A model generated the notes under the pieces. That model had not been told where the DNA came from. It worked only from the letters and a program-made list of their open reading frames with translations, and ran no database searches. Positions 1-11,323 of a stretch of 64,000 nucleotides of DNA are shown here, one piece after another. This stretch comes from Yamagishiella unicocca (Eukaryota > Chlorophyta > Chlorophyceae > Chlamydomonadales > Volvocaceae). The stretch lies in contig BDSL01000191.1 in the NCBI GenBank assembly GCA_003116995.1, positions 1 through 64,000 on the forward strand, in the 5' to 3' direction. The position numbers and the translations under genes are program-made. How positions within the stretch are numbered: the first letter of the stretch is position 1; each line of letters opens with the position of its first letter.

Positions 1-1925
1 GAGTTTCATGTGACATGCGACTCAGTGTCCCGGCCCCATTGGAGTGGTCCAGTTCACAAGGCAGGCATCATTTCCAGTGCAGAGCTGTGAAGGGGCTACG
101 GAGCAGGGTCCTTCTGGCCGCCGGCGCCGTGGATGTAATCATGCACGTTTTGCAATTTGGAGCACCCCGTGTCGATTGAGTGCGGTCAGTTGACGGCAGC
201 TCGCCTGACTCCACGCTCATCAGTAATGCCCCGTCATCCCTGCTGCAAGCCCCAGTGCTCCTGCCTGTAACCCCCGCAGCCAGCAGCTGCAGCTCCAACG
301 GGCGTTCCATCTCTCCCTTGCTGTGCACAGCTCACATGCCTCCGTGCCAGCCAAACTCAAGCCACCGACCCTTCGCACACTCATGGCTAGTACCTTCGCT
401 TGCCTACACCAATACACGCATCCATCAATACATGCTCCACACGCATCCATCCTCCACACGCCCGCAGCACCGCCGCCGCCAGCGCCCGCAGGCAGCCCTT
501 CAGCCCGCCCAGCGCCGCCGCCACCGCGCCTATGGCCGCGTTGTCCTTCGTGATGAAGGCCTTGAGCGGCCCGTCGGCAACGGCTGCAGCACAGGTTGCA
601 GCACCGCCAAACACCACAGCGCCGCCGGCTCCGTTGCCGCCGCCGCTGCCCAGCAGGCGGCCGCCCAGCGCCGCACGCGGTCTCTGGCGTACTCGGGCGG
701 GTGGGGTCCTGGGCAGGCGGCGCGCGCGCAGCAGTGGCGGCAGCTGCGGCTGGAGCGCTGGCACGCCGCGCGAAGACAGCAGCTGCTGCTACTGCTGTTG
801 CTGCTGCGACGGGTGCGTGCTGCGACTTGTGAGTGCTGCGACGGGAGCGTTCTGTGCAGCCCCTGCTGTTCTCGTGGCTTTGCACCAAACAACGCGCCAC
901 GGCCGCGGCTGCCGAGGCTGATGCCGTGGCCGGGTGGACGCCGCCGCTGCCGTCGAGGCTGCCGCTGCCGCTCAGCGGTCCGCCACTAACCCATGCATGC
1001 CGCTGACGACGCCGCAGCTGTCTTCAGCCACGACGGCCAACTCATGCGCATGCAGTGTATGTACCAACAGGATGAAGACTCATGCAGATGCTGCAAATGA
1101 TGCAATGCTGCTGCAACTGCGCCGAGCTCAACGCTGCGCGCTGGCGTTTATCGCTGCACACAGCAGAAAGATCAAGAACCACGAACGCAGGCGTCAAAGG
1201 CTTCCCCATTCAGGTGTGATGCAGGTTGTGGCAGCAAGCGACGTTGGCCTAAGCAAGACTCCTGCCGACGTGATGCCCCGTACGAAGTGCGGGGCAAGCA
1301 ATCACCGACCACCCCACCCACCCGCCAAGCAACCTACACTGCCGACCCTGTTATTGGCAAGCCGCCCCATCCGCCAGCCTAAGACCAGCCCTCTTCATAT
1401 CTATCTCCCTTGCAAGCCATCAGGCCCCGGCCCGACCAGTTGCCAGGTCGCTGCTGCCACCCCTCCCCTGCACCCACCTCCGGGCTGGTGACGAACGCCC
1501 ACAACGTGTTCCAGGCCGGCTGCTCCCGGGCCGCATCCGCGAGGGGCTGCGTCCACATGCGCCTGCGGCGGCTGGTGCGCGGCCAGGTAGCCGGCGTGGA
1601 AGGGTGCACCCCGCCCCTTGTGCAGCAGCTGGACGGCGGGGGCGTCCAGGTGGTGCTGCTCGAAGTACTGCGGGTGCCTCGCCTGCAGCTCTGCCAGCCA
1701 CACCGAAAACTGCATGTCCTGCGGCCTGCTATCTTCGCCAGAGTCAAAGCGCTGCTCCAGCTTCTGGTGCGCGAGGTCCACTACGTGTCGGAGCAGCACC
1801 AAGCCGTGGGCGGCGCACTGCGACGCCAACACGGCCCCTCAGCTCGCTGTTCGCGGCCTTCAGCTCGCTGTTTTCGGCCTGCAGCTCGCGGATCGTGGCC
1901 AGCTGCGCGCTGTTCGTGGCCAGCT
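1..1925. repeat. Duplication unit A, truncated and internally deleted
   Basis: Positions 1-655 match 2267-2925 and 8077-8735 almost base for base, and 655-1925 match the 3755-4975 part of unit B. The roughly 830 bases between those parts in B and C are missing here; the joint lies near 655 in a shared GC-rich sequence (core ggcggccgccc), consistent with recombination between short repeats. The unit starts before the window. It contains only fragments of the minus-strand coiled-coil gene: a fused, out-of-frame exon around 387-970 and a frameshifted first exon at 1401-1924. One difference favours A: near 610 it lacks the one-base deletion that frameshifts the equivalent exon in B and C. Confidence 0.85.
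1401..1924 (-). pseudogene. Remnant of coiled-coil gene exon 1 (unit A)
   Basis: Minus-strand translation recovers the C-terminal half of exon 1 of the coiled-coil gene: leucine/glutamate repeats, then a stretch with LLRHVVDLAHQKL and DMQFSVWLAELQ. Relative to unit B an 8-base deletion (near 1830) and an extra base (near 1545) shift the frame, and the start codon and N-terminal 120 residues are lost at the 1925 junction. No functional product is expected. Confidence 0.7.
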
Positions 1926-2023
1926 GTGTGCAGTGGGCGTGTACTCGTTGGGCTTCGTGGGCTGAATGATGTACCCACACACACACGCCGCCACCTTCCT
2001 CTGACCTCACCTCACTTCCCCAG

Positions 2024-2125
2024 GAGTGCAAGCGCGAGCTCGCCTCCGCCACCTTCGACCGCCGCCAAGCTGAGAACGGCGGCCATATGCGCATAGACGA
2101 CGTGCGGCTGCTGATGCGGCTGTGA
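2024..2125 (+). pseudogene. Orphan last exon of a SNF2-type helicase
   Basis: A pyrimidine-rich acceptor ending in ccag is followed by 33 codons and a stop, identical in layout to 7834-7935. The peptide begins ECKRELASATFD and ends IDDVRLLMRL, the pattern seen at the extreme C-terminus of Rad5/Rad16/HLTF-type SNF2 ATPases. The preceding exon with the TIEER motif is absent: sequence upstream of 1926 is the coiled-coil remnant of unit A. This is therefore a duplicated exon without its gene. Confidence 0.6.
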
Positions 2126-2839
2126 TGCGAGAGGGCACGTGTTAGGGGGCACGGCTGGTCAGGCCGCCAGAGGGTTGGTCCACTGCGCGTGTCGGCCGAA
2201 GAGGGCTGTAGCAAGTGGAGGGGCTGTAGCACCAAGCAAGTGGAGTCACAGGTGTGTTTGAGCGGCGAGTTTCATGTGACATGCGACTCAGTGTCCCGGC
2301 CCCATTGGAGTGGTCCAGTTCACAAGGCAGGCATCATTTCCAGTGCAGAGCTGTGAAGGGGCTACGGAGCAGGGTCCTTCTGGCCGCCGGCGCCGTGGAT
2401 GTAATCATGCACGTTTTGCAATTTGGAGCACCCCGTGTCGATTGAGTGCGGTCAGTTGACGGCAGCTCGCCTGACTCCACGCTCATCAGTAATGCCCCCG
2501 TCATCCCTGCTGCAAGCCCCAGTGCTCCTGCCTGTAACCCCCGCAGCCAGCAGCTGCAGCTCCAACGGGCGTTCCATCTCTCCCTTGCTGTGCACAGCTC
2601 ACATGCCTCCGTGCCAGCCAAACTCAAGCCACCGACCCTTCGCACACTCATGGCTAGTACCTTCGCTTGCCTACACCAATACACGCATCCATCAATACAT
2701 GCTCCACACGCATCCATCCTCCACACGCCCGCAGCACCGCCGCCGCCAGCGCCCGCAGGCAGCCCTTCAGCCCGCCCAGCGCCGCCGCCACCGCGCCTAT
2801 GGCCGCGTTGTCCTTCGTGATGAAGGCCTTGAGCGGCCC

Positions 2840-5365
2840 GTCGGCAACGGCTGCAGCACAGGTTGCAGCACCGCCAAAAACACAGCGCCGCCGGCTCCGT
2901 TGCCGCCGCCGCTGCCCAGCAGCGCGCCGCCCTGGACCATGCGTTCACACTCCAGGAGCGTGCATTGCATGCCGTGCTTGACGCTGGCCTGGAGGGAGAC
3001 AGGGAGGGAAGGGAGAGGCAGGCGGGTAGCCAGGGAGCATGCGGCATCAGGGTGCAGGGTCAGGTGGCGGTGACGGAAACTCGTCATGCAGCAGCTATGG
3101 ATCCGCATATGCCCCTAGGGGGTTTTGCTTTTGCGCACAGGAAGGCGCCAGGACAGCAATGGAGGCCGACTTCATAGCCTGACGTCACACTGCCCGGATA
3201 CCGCCCACCCAATCACCCACCCACCCACGGACGGGTTAGGTCCCCAGCCACCCAACCCTGGGCGCCCCCCCACCGCCCACCTGTCCGGGTCAGCGCCCCC
3301 GCTCACTCACCTGGTTGCACTCGCACTCGCAGTCCTCCTCGCGGCAATGGCTTGTGCTTGCCGCCGTCGCCGGGCGCGTCCGGTGATCTTGCGAGTGCAG
3401 GCCTGAGGGGGCGCGACGTGGCGTGGCAGCAAGCAGGGACCAGTAGGCAGGAGACGCAGGACAGGTGGGCGGCAGCAATGTCAGTGCTGGCAGCGTCACG
3501 TGTGATGTGGTGATATGTCGTAACCATTGCTGTGCCAACAAGGGCGGCACCGCAACACAAAGCCCAAGTCCGATCCCAGATGCCCAGCAGCTGCTGCTGC
3601 ACCGTGCCCGCACCTCCCCGCACATACCCAATTCGCATGGCCACACGGAAGCACGAAACAAACGCGCGCACACCTGAGGGTCCTCTCGCCGCTGCGACGT
3701 GACACGGTCTACGCCGCCGCCATCCCTGCCAGTCGAGCCACCGCCGCCACCAGGCGGCCGCCCAGCGCTGCACGCGGTCTCTGGCGTACTCGGGCGGGTG
3801 GGGTCCTGGCAGGCGGCGCGCGCGCAGCAGTGGCGGCAGCTGCGGCTTGAGCGCTGGCACGCCGCGCGAAGACAGCAGCTGCTGCTTCTGCTGTTGCTGC
3901 TGCGACGGGTGCGTGCTGCGACTTGTGAGTGCTGCGACGGGAGCGTTCTGTGCAGCCCCCTGCTGTTCTCGTGGCTTTGCACCAAACAACGCGCCACGGC
4001 CGCGGCTGCCGAGGCTGATGCCGTGGCCGGGTGGACGCCGCCGCTGCCGTCGAGGCTGCCGCTGCCGCTCAGCGGTCCGCCACTAACCCATGCATGCCGC
4101 TGACGACGCCGCAGCTGTCTTCAGCCACGACGGCCAACTCATGCGCATGCAGTGTATGTACCAACAGGATGAAGACTCATGCAGATGCTGCAAATGATGC
4201 AGATGCTGCTGCAACTGCGCCGAGCTCAACGCTGCGCGCTGGCGTTTATCGCTGCACACAGCAGAAAGATCAAGAACCACGAACGCAGGCGTCAAAGGCT
4301 TCCCCATTCAGGTGTGATGCAGGTTGTGGCAGCAAGCGACGTTGGCCTAAGCAAGACTCCTGCCGACGTGATGCCCCGTACGAAGTGCGGGGCAAGCAAT
4401 CACCGACCACCCCACCCACCCGCCAAGCAACCTACACTGCCGACCCTGTTATTGGCAAGCCGCCCCATCCGCCAGCCTAAGACCAGCCCTCTTCATATCT
4501 ATCTCCCTTTCAAGCCATCAGGCCCCGGCCCCGACCAGTTGCCAGGTCGCTGCTGCCACCCCTCCCCTGCACCCACCTCTGGGCTGGTGACGAACGCCCA
4601 CAACGTGTTCCAGGCCGGCTGCTCCCGGGCCGCATCCGCGAGGGCTGCGTCCACATGCGCCTGCGGCGGCTGGTGCGCGGCCAGGTTGCCGGCGTGGAAG
4701 GGTGTACCCCGCCCCTTGTGCAGCAGCTGGACGGCGGGGGCGTCCAGGTGGTGCTGCTTGAAGTACTGCGGGTGCTTCGCCTGCAGCTCTGCCAGCCACA
4801 CCGAAAACTGCATGTCCTGCGGCCTGCTATCTTCGCCAGAGTCAAAGCGCTGCACCAGCTTCTGGTGCGCGAGGTCCACTACGTGTCGGAGCAGCACCAA
4901 GCCGTGGGCGGCGCTCTGCGACGCCAACACGTCAACACGGCCCCTCAGCTCGCTGTTTTCGGCCTGCAGCTCGCGGATCTGGCTGTCTTGACCATCCAAC
5001 CGCCCCAGCAGCTGCCCAACCTGCTGCGTGAGCTTGTCGAGCACCGCTCTGGACGAGCGCAGAGGGGCGACGACGTCCACCTCCACCGTCGCATTCTGCT
5101 CAGCAAACTCCTTCGCTCGCAGCTTGCATGCAGCCAACGGCTGGCGGCTGCTGCTGCTGGTACTGCTACTGCTTGCACTGCTGCTGCTAGGGGTTCTCGA
5201 GTACAGCTCCACCTCCTCGAGGGTCGACAGCTTGAGATGCTGGCAGACGCGGGTCTTAACGAGCTTGGCAGTGGACTTGCTATCCATTTGCTTGTCACTG
5301 CCCATGGTGACCGTCACGTTCTCAAGGCCGTCGAGGCTGCGGACAAGAACCGTTGTGGTGTCCAT
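2840..5365 (-). pseudogene. Coiled-coil/polyQ gene, copy B, with frameshifted exon 4
   Basis: Product not recognised. Exon 1 (4577-5365, 263 codons) starts at ATG 5365 and encodes a short N-terminal domain, a serine run (about residues 60-73), a coiled coil rich in Leu/Gln/Glu (about 100-150) and a conserved segment with DMQFSVWLAELQ. Donor gtgggt follows a Pro-Glu codon pair. Exon 2 (3674-4043) continues in phase with a polyglutamine run and the motif PPEYARDRVQRWAA. Exon 3 (3311-3402) ends with an acidic cysteine cluster (CREEDCECECNQ). Exon 4 starts at 2988 after a cag acceptor, but one base is missing at about 2876 relative to unit A, which shifts its frame. The 533-base first intron and all phases fit. 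Either a recently broken member of a lineage-specific family or a misassembly of the A-run; the lesion is shared with copy C. Confidence 0.55.
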
Positions 5366-5432
5366 AGTCAGTTCAAGGCAAGTATAGGAGATTTAGGCAC
5401 AAGCAACGTTATGTGTGTGTATATGAGCCTTT

Positions 5433-5740
5433 ACACAGGCCTCATGTGCCCGCAATTCGCCGGATTGCATCGCATCCAGCCTGAAAGTAAGCCGTACTCC
5501 CGCCGAACTTCATCCAACGCGAATTGCAATTCGCATGCGCTGCAAATCACAATACAGAGCACCTGGCGCAGCACACGGCTGCCATAGTGACCAATCTTTA
5601 ATATTTACAACGCCCATAGGACGCCTGCGGAACTCGCGCCTCGCGCCGCGCGCATTGCAGCTTGCAGCCAGTCGCCGCGCGGCCTTTCCTACCTGTTCCA
5701 CGACCTGCCTCTTATTACATAGCATACTGCAGATCCTACG
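5433..5740. other. Unique spacer between unit B and the CXXC-like gene
   Basis: Non-repeated sequence with lower G+C than its surroundings. It should hold the promoter of the plus-strand gene starting at 5741 and possibly the 5' flank of the minus-strand coiled-coil copy B. No TATA box or open reading frame of note is seen. Confidence 0.4.
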
Positions 5741-7276
5741 ATGGCGGAGAGCGGCGACCGGCGCCCTGCAGGTGTGGGTCATCTGGTTGTGAAGCATGCT
5801 GAGGGGTTCGCCGAGGCAACGGCCATTCAAGTCGAGTCGTCGACGGTGTGCTCTCTTTGCATTGCCATTGCAGACGTACTGGACCTAACAACTGGGTATG
5901 ACAGCCCGGTGCCTGAGCGACGGCGTAGGTTAAATACCGTGGCGTGTTGCACATTAACAGGTGCGTACCCAGCCAGCATGGAGGTATCTTTAAACTGTCC
6001 GTTGCGGCTGATGCCAAACTGCACCCGGTGCTTCCGTGGCAGGCTGCCAGCGGCCGGCCCCGGTGGCTCTGATCCCGCCTCCAACCGGGTCCACGGCGTG
6101 CATGCGTCTGGCCCTTCGGGTGCAGCGGGTCGGCAGGGAATGTGCCATCGGCGCAGCAGCGTCGGCGGCGGCCCGGCGCAAAGCTGCGCAACGGCACTGG
6201 ACCTGACTGGTAAGGCACATGTGTCCAAGATAGGTCGTTTGCCGTTGTTTAAGCGAGGGTGGTGCTGCTGCAGGCGCCGACTCGCCTCCCTACCGGGTAG
6301 TCCATCTGTACCAGGCGCACGACGTCATCGAGGTCTCATCCGATGATGGTGATGATGACGGTGGGTGGGTCGGCGTGCATGTTGTTTTGTGGGGGTGGTG
6401 GCATGGATCCTCGTCCTGTTCCTTGCCAATGTATTTCGCATGGACTGTTCAGCATGGACTGTAACCCGATGGCACGCTGACCAGTGCAGTGCACCTCTGG
6501 CCTGTCAGCAACCCGCGCCTGTTTCGCCCGCCCCCATCCAGGGTCCACGGCGCAGCGCGCTGCTGCACGGTCCGCCGACCAGGCGGGGACAGGGGTGACC
6601 GCGGCTGTGTGGCCGCCAGGTGGCGGAGCGGGGGCTTCCGTGCCGCCAACTGGCACCACGGACCAGTGCGACGCGGTGCCTCGGCGGTACCGCACGGGCG
6701 GTAACCGCTGCGGTGGGGCATGTGAAAACTGCAGACATCCCCACTGGAAGAAGGGGTGCCTCGGACCCGTGGCCAGAATAGACGCCTGCTCTTCCGCTGG
6801 TGCCGTGCCCTCCGGCCCCGCAGCTGGTGCAGCGCCAGCAGCAGGCCATCGTCCCGGACATGCAGCAAGTGCTCAGCGCCATGCAGGACTTCCTTGCGGC
6901 GATGCAGGGTCAACCGCAGCCGTCCTCAACCCCACGACAAACAGTACAGCGCCGTGCAAGGCAGCAACCACAGCCACAGGAGGCCCGGCGCGGGGTGATG
7001 TGTGTCGTGGACCTGGAGCGCCGCGGCTATGTGTGCAACCCGCGCCAGCACTCCCTATGGGCCGCGCTGAAGGCGACGTACGGCCACAACATCCCAGTGG
7101 CCACATGGCTGGACGTAGAGCCCGTGCGGCATGCGCTGCCGCAGCGGGTTACCCCCTGTGACTCCGTCGGCCAGGTTTGCAGCGAGCGCGTTACCCATGT
7201 TCTCGTGCGACAGCACCCCGCGCCCGAGCGCTTCGGTAGCGGCATGTGGCTTAGCGTGTCGTATAATATGTCGTAA
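5741..7276 (+). CDS. Unrecognised protein with CXXC-like cysteine cluster
   Basis: Phase-consistent model of four exons: 5741-5924, 6274-6360, 6509-6768 and 6824-7276, giving about 327 residues. Exon 1 begins MAESGDRRPAG; exon 2 encodes an acidic patch (SSDDGDDD). Exon 3 ends with RCGGACENCRHPHWKKGC, resembling the half CXXC zinc-finger motif (CG-x-C-x2-C ... P-x2-KK-x-C) common in volvocine proteins, with one extra residue in the first spacing. Exon 4 encodes a glutamine-rich helix (residues about 178-210) followed by a compact region containing LWAALKATYGHNIPVATW. The last intron would be only 55 bases, so an indel instead of splicing is possible there. Exons could be missing in the 349-base first intron. 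A DNA-binding or mobile-element-derived role is a guess. It lies between duplication units and appears single copy here. Confidence 0.5.
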
Positions 7277-7583
7277 GTTTGGCCGTGGCACGCGAGTCGC
7301 GGGCCAAACGCGGTCTTGTTTTTTAGTGGCACTCGCTCGACGCAAATTAGCGTGTAGCTTTGCGCGTGCAAGCCGCGCAAATGGGTCTGGGGGAGGGCTT
7401 TGCATTTGGGCAAGGGGGGGGGGGGGCTCGGGGCTGCTGTTCCCGACTGGCTTGGTGGCGTGCTTCACTGCAGGGTGTGGGTGGTGTGTTCCTGCCTTCC
7501 TGGTGTGCGCCGCTCGGGGCTTAAACCTGTAGTAGTCATGAAACAGCTCTGACGCCTGCACCGCGGAACCCGTACATGGATAG
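7277..7583. other. Spacer with homopolymer G run
   Basis: Contains a run of about 14 G at 7416-7430 and a T-rich patch at 7317. No coding exon was found. It may serve as the 3' flank of the gene ending at 7276 and as intron of the helicase. Confidence 0.4.
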
Positions 7584-7935
7584 GTGTACCGCTACGTGGC
7601 TGCAGACACCATTGAGGAGCGCATGTTGGCGCTGCAGGTGCGCGTGCGGGACGTGGCCATTGCTGGCCCTGCTACGGGTGGATGGACCGCCGAAGTGTGG
7701 GTGCTTGCGCGCTGCACGCCCCTGTTGGTCTCCCAGTGTGCAGTGGGCGTGTACTCGTTGGGCTTCGTGGGCTGAATGATGTACCCACACACACACGCCG
7801 CCACCTTCCTCTGACCTCACCTCACTTCCCCAGGAGTGCAAGCGCGAGCTCGCCTCCGCCACCTTCGACCGCCGCCAAGCTGAGAACGGCGGCCATATGC
7901 GCATAGACGACGTGCGGCTGCTGATGCGGCTGTGA
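7584..7935 (+). CDS. 3' end of a SNF2-type helicase (last two exons)
   Basis: Exon 7584-7637 (after acceptor tag) encodes 18 residues including YVAADTIEERMLALQ, the conserved end of the helicase C-terminal lobe in SNF2 ATPases (the TIEE(R/K) motif). Exon 7834-7935 continues in phase 0 with ECKRELASATFD and ends IDDVRLLMRL-stop. This combination is typical of Rad5/Rad16/HLTF-like ATPases that remodel chromatin or act in DNA damage tolerance. No upstream helicase motifs (Walker A, DEAH/DEGH box) are visible between 5433 and 7583, so the gene is either truncated or its other exons lie beyond the CXXC-like gene. The last exon is duplicated at 2024-2125. Confidence 0.6.
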
Positions 7936-10900
7936 TGCGAGAGGGCACGTGTTAGGGGGCACGGCTGGTCAGGCCGCCAGAGGGTTGGTCCACTGCGCGT
8001 GTCGGCCGAAGAGGGCTGTAGCAAGTGGAGGGGCTGTAGCACCAAGCAAGTGTAGTCACAGGTGTGTTTGAGCGGCGAGTTTCATGTGACATGCGACTCA
8101 GTGTCCCGGCCCCATTGGAGTGGTCCAGTTCACAAGGCAGGCATCATTTCCAGTGCAGAGCTGTGAAGGGGCTACGGAGCAGGGTCCTTCTGGCCGCCGG
8201 CGCCGTGGATGTAATCATGCACGTTTTGCAATTTGGAGCACCCCGTGTCGATTGAGTGCGGTCAGTTGACGGCAGCTCGCCTGACTCCACGCTCATCAGT
8301 AATGCCCCCGTCATCCCTGCTGCAAGCCCCAGTGCTCCTGCCTGTAACCCCCGCAGCCAGCAGCTGCAGCTCCAACGGGCGTTCCATCTCTCCCTTGCTG
8401 TGCACAGCTCACATGCCTCCGTGCCAGCCAAACTCAAGCCACCGACCCTTCGCACACTCATGGCTAGTACCTTCGCTTGCCTACACCAATACACGCATCC
8501 ATCAATACATGCTCCACACGCATCCATCCTCCACACGCCCGCAGCACCGCCGCCGCCAGCGCCCGCAGGCAGCCCTTCAGCCCGCCCAGCGCCGCCGCCA
8601 CCGCGCCTATGGCCGCGTTGTCCTTCGTGATGAAGGCCTTGAGCGGCCCGTCGGCAACGGCTGCAGCACAGGTTGCAGCACCGCCAAAAACACAGCGCCG
8701 CCGGCTCCGTTGCCGCCGCCGCTGCCCAGCAGCGCGCCGCCCTGGACCATGCGTTCACACTCCAGGAGCGTGCATTGCATGCCGTGCTTGACGCTGGCCT
8801 GGAGGGAGACAGGGAGGGAAGGGAGAGGCAGGCGGGTAGCCAGGGAGCATGCGGCATCAGGGTGCAGGGTCAGGTGGCGGTGACGGAAACTCGTCATGCA
8901 GCAGCTATGGATCCGCATATGCCCCTAGGGGGTTTTGCTTTTGCGCACAGGAAGGCGCCAGGACAGCAATGGAGGCCGACTTCATAGCCTGACGTCACAC
9001 TGCCCGGATACCGCCCACCCAATCACCCACCCACCCACGGACGGGTTAGGTCCCCAGCCACCCAACCCTGGGCGCCCCCCCACCGCCCACCTGTCCGGGT
9101 CAGCGCCCCCGCTCACTCACCTGGTTGCACTCGCACTCGCAGTCCTCCTCGCGGCAATGGCTTGTGCTTGCCGCCGTCGCCGGGCGCGTCCGGTGATCTT
9201 GCGAGTGCAGGCCTGAGGGGGCGCGACGTGGCGTGGCAGCAAGCAGGGACCAGTAGGCAGGAGACGCAGGACAGGTGGGCGGCAGCAATGTCAGTGCTGG
9301 CAAGGTCACGTGTGATGTGGTGATATGTCGTAACCATTGCTGTGCCAACAAGGGCGGCACCGCAACACAAAGCCCAAGTCCGATCCCAGATGCCCAGCAG
9401 CTGCTGCTGCACCGTGCCCGCACCTCCCCGCACATACCCAATTCGCATGGCCACACGGAAGCACGAAACAAACGCGCGCACACCTGAGGGTCCTCTCGCC
9501 GCTGCGACGTGACACGGTCTACGCCGCCGCCATCCCTGCCAGTCGAGCCACCGCCGCCACCAGGCGGCCGCCCAGCGCTGCACGCGGTCTCTGGCGTACT
9601 CGGGCGGGTGGGGTCCTGGCAGGCGGCGCGCGCGCAGCAGTGGCGGCAGCTGCGGCTGGAGCGCTGGCACGCCGCGCGAAGACAGCAGCTGCTGCTACTG
9701 CTGTTGCTGCTGCGACGGGTGCGTGCTGCGACTTGTGAGTGCTGCGACGGGAGCGTTCTGTGCAGCCCCCTGCTGTTCTCGTGGCTTCGCACCAAACAAC
9801 GCGCCACGGCCGCGGCTGCCGAGGCTGATGCCGTGGCCGGATGGACGCCGCCGCTGCCGTCGAGGCTGCCGCTGCCGCTCAGCGGTCCGCCACTAACCCA
9901 TGCATGCCGCTGTCGACGCCGCAGCTGTCTTCAGCCACGACGGCCAACTCATGCGCATGCAGTGTATGTACCAACAGGATGAAGACTCATGCAGATGCTG
10001 CAAATGATGCAGATGCTGCTGCAACTGCGCCGAGCTCAACGCTGCGCGCTGGCGTTTATCGCTGCACACAGCAGAAAGATCAAGAACCACGAACGCAGGC
10101 GTCAAAGGCTTCCCCATTCAGGTGTGATGCAGGTTGTGGCAGCAAGCGACGTTGGCCTAAGCAAGACTCCTGCCGACGTGATGCCCCTTACGAAGTGCGG
10201 GGCAAGCAATCACCGACCACCCCACCCACCCGCCAAGCAACCTACACTGCCGACCCTGTTATTGGCAAGCCGCCCCATCCGCCAGCCTAAGACCAGCCCT
10301 CTTCATATCTATCTCCCTTGCAAGCCATCAGGCCCCGGCCCCGACCAGTTGCCAGGTCGCTGCTGCCACCCCTCCCCTGCACCCACCTCTGAGCTGGTGA
10401 CGAACGCCCACAACGTGTTCCAGGCCGGCTGCTCCCGGGCCGCATCCGCGAGGGCTGCGTCCACATGCGCCTGCGGCGGCTGGTGCGCGGCCAGGTTGCC
10501 GGCGTGGAAGGGTGTACCCCGCCCCTTGTGCAGCAGCTGGACGGCGGGGGCGTCCAGGTGGTGCTGCTCGAAGTACTGCGGGTGCTTCGCCTGCAGCTCT
10601 GCCAGCCACACCGAAAACTGCATGTCCTGCGGCCTGCTATCTTCGCCAGAGTCAAAGCGCTGCACCAGCTTCTGGTGCGCGAGGTCCACTACGTGTCGGA
10701 GCAGCACCAAGCCGTGGGCGGCGCTCTGCGACGCCAACACGTCAACACGGCCCCTCAGCTCGCTGTTTTCGGCCTGCAGCTCGCGGATCGTGGCCAGCTG
10801 CGCGCTGTTCGTGGCCAGCTGCGCGCTGTTCGTGGCCAGCTGCGCGCTGTTCGCGGCCTGCAGCTCGCGGATCTGGCTGTCTTGACCATCCAACCGCCCC

Positions 10901-11323
10901 AGCAGCTGCCCAACCTGCTGCGTGAGCTTGTCGAGCACCGCTCTGGACGAGCGCAGAGGGGCGACGACGTCCACCTCCACCGTCGCATTCTGCTCAGCAA
11001 ACTCCTTAGCTCGCAGCTTGCATGCAGCCAACGGCTGGCGGCTGCTGCTGCTACTGCTGCTGCTTGCACTGCTGCTGCTAGGGGTTCTCGAGTACAGCTC
11101 CACCTCCTCGAGGGTCGATAGCTTGAGATGCTGGCAGACGCGGGTCTTAACGTGCTTTGCAGTTGACTTGCTATCCATTTGCTTGTCACTGCCCATGGTG
11201 ACCGTCAAGTTCTCAAGGCCGTCGAGGCTGGGGACAAGAACCGTGGTGGTGTCCATAGTCAGTTCAAGGCAAGTATAGGAGATTTAGGCACAAGCAACGT
11301 TATGTGTGTGTATATGAGCCTTT
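7736..11323. repeat. Duplication unit C (about 3.6 kb)
   Basis: Second nearly full copy of the unit seen at 1926-5432. It is 81 bases longer because of an in-frame insertion of 21-base repeats at about 10788-10870 inside the coiled-coil exon. To its left it is contiguous with the penultimate helicase exon (7584-7637) that unit B lacks, so C looks like the parental arrangement and B the derived copy. Confidence 0.9.
8650..11256 (-). pseudogene. Coiled-coil/polyQ gene, copy C, with extended coil
   Basis: Same structure as the copy at 2840-5365: exon 1 10387-11256 (290 codons), exon 2 9484-9853, exon 3 9121-9212, exon 4 beginning at 8798. Exon 1 carries 27 extra residues, three NSAQLAT heptads plus a repeated IRELQ, so the coiled coil is longer by about four heptads. 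Exon 4 has the same one-base deletion as copy B (about 8686). Exons 1-3 remain open and phase-compatible, so a truncated protein of about 440 residues could still be made. No known domain is recognised. Upstream of the start codon the sequence diverges from B at 11323, leaving only about 65 bases of shared 5' flank. Confidence 0.55.

Larger units (their letters stand above)
1926..5432. repeat. Duplication unit B (about 3.5 kb)
   Basis: This stretch matches 7736-11323 with an offset of 5810 bases over most of its length and only scattered substitutions. It ends at 5432, where B continues with tacacaggcc and C with agaatcga. It carries the last exon of a plus-strand SNF2-type helicase at its left end and a minus-strand coiled-coil gene across the rest. 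The near identity of B and C suggests a recent duplication or gene conversion. Confidence 0.9.

Noticed and set aside
2254..2445. 63-residue ORF repeated at 8064-8255
   Set aside because: Repeated only because units B and C are duplicates; the opposite strand carries the likely terminal exon of the coiled-coil gene.
7400..7435. G-run as a quadruplex regulatory site
   Set aside because: A single homopolymer run without spaced G tracts; more likely slippage or assembly noise.
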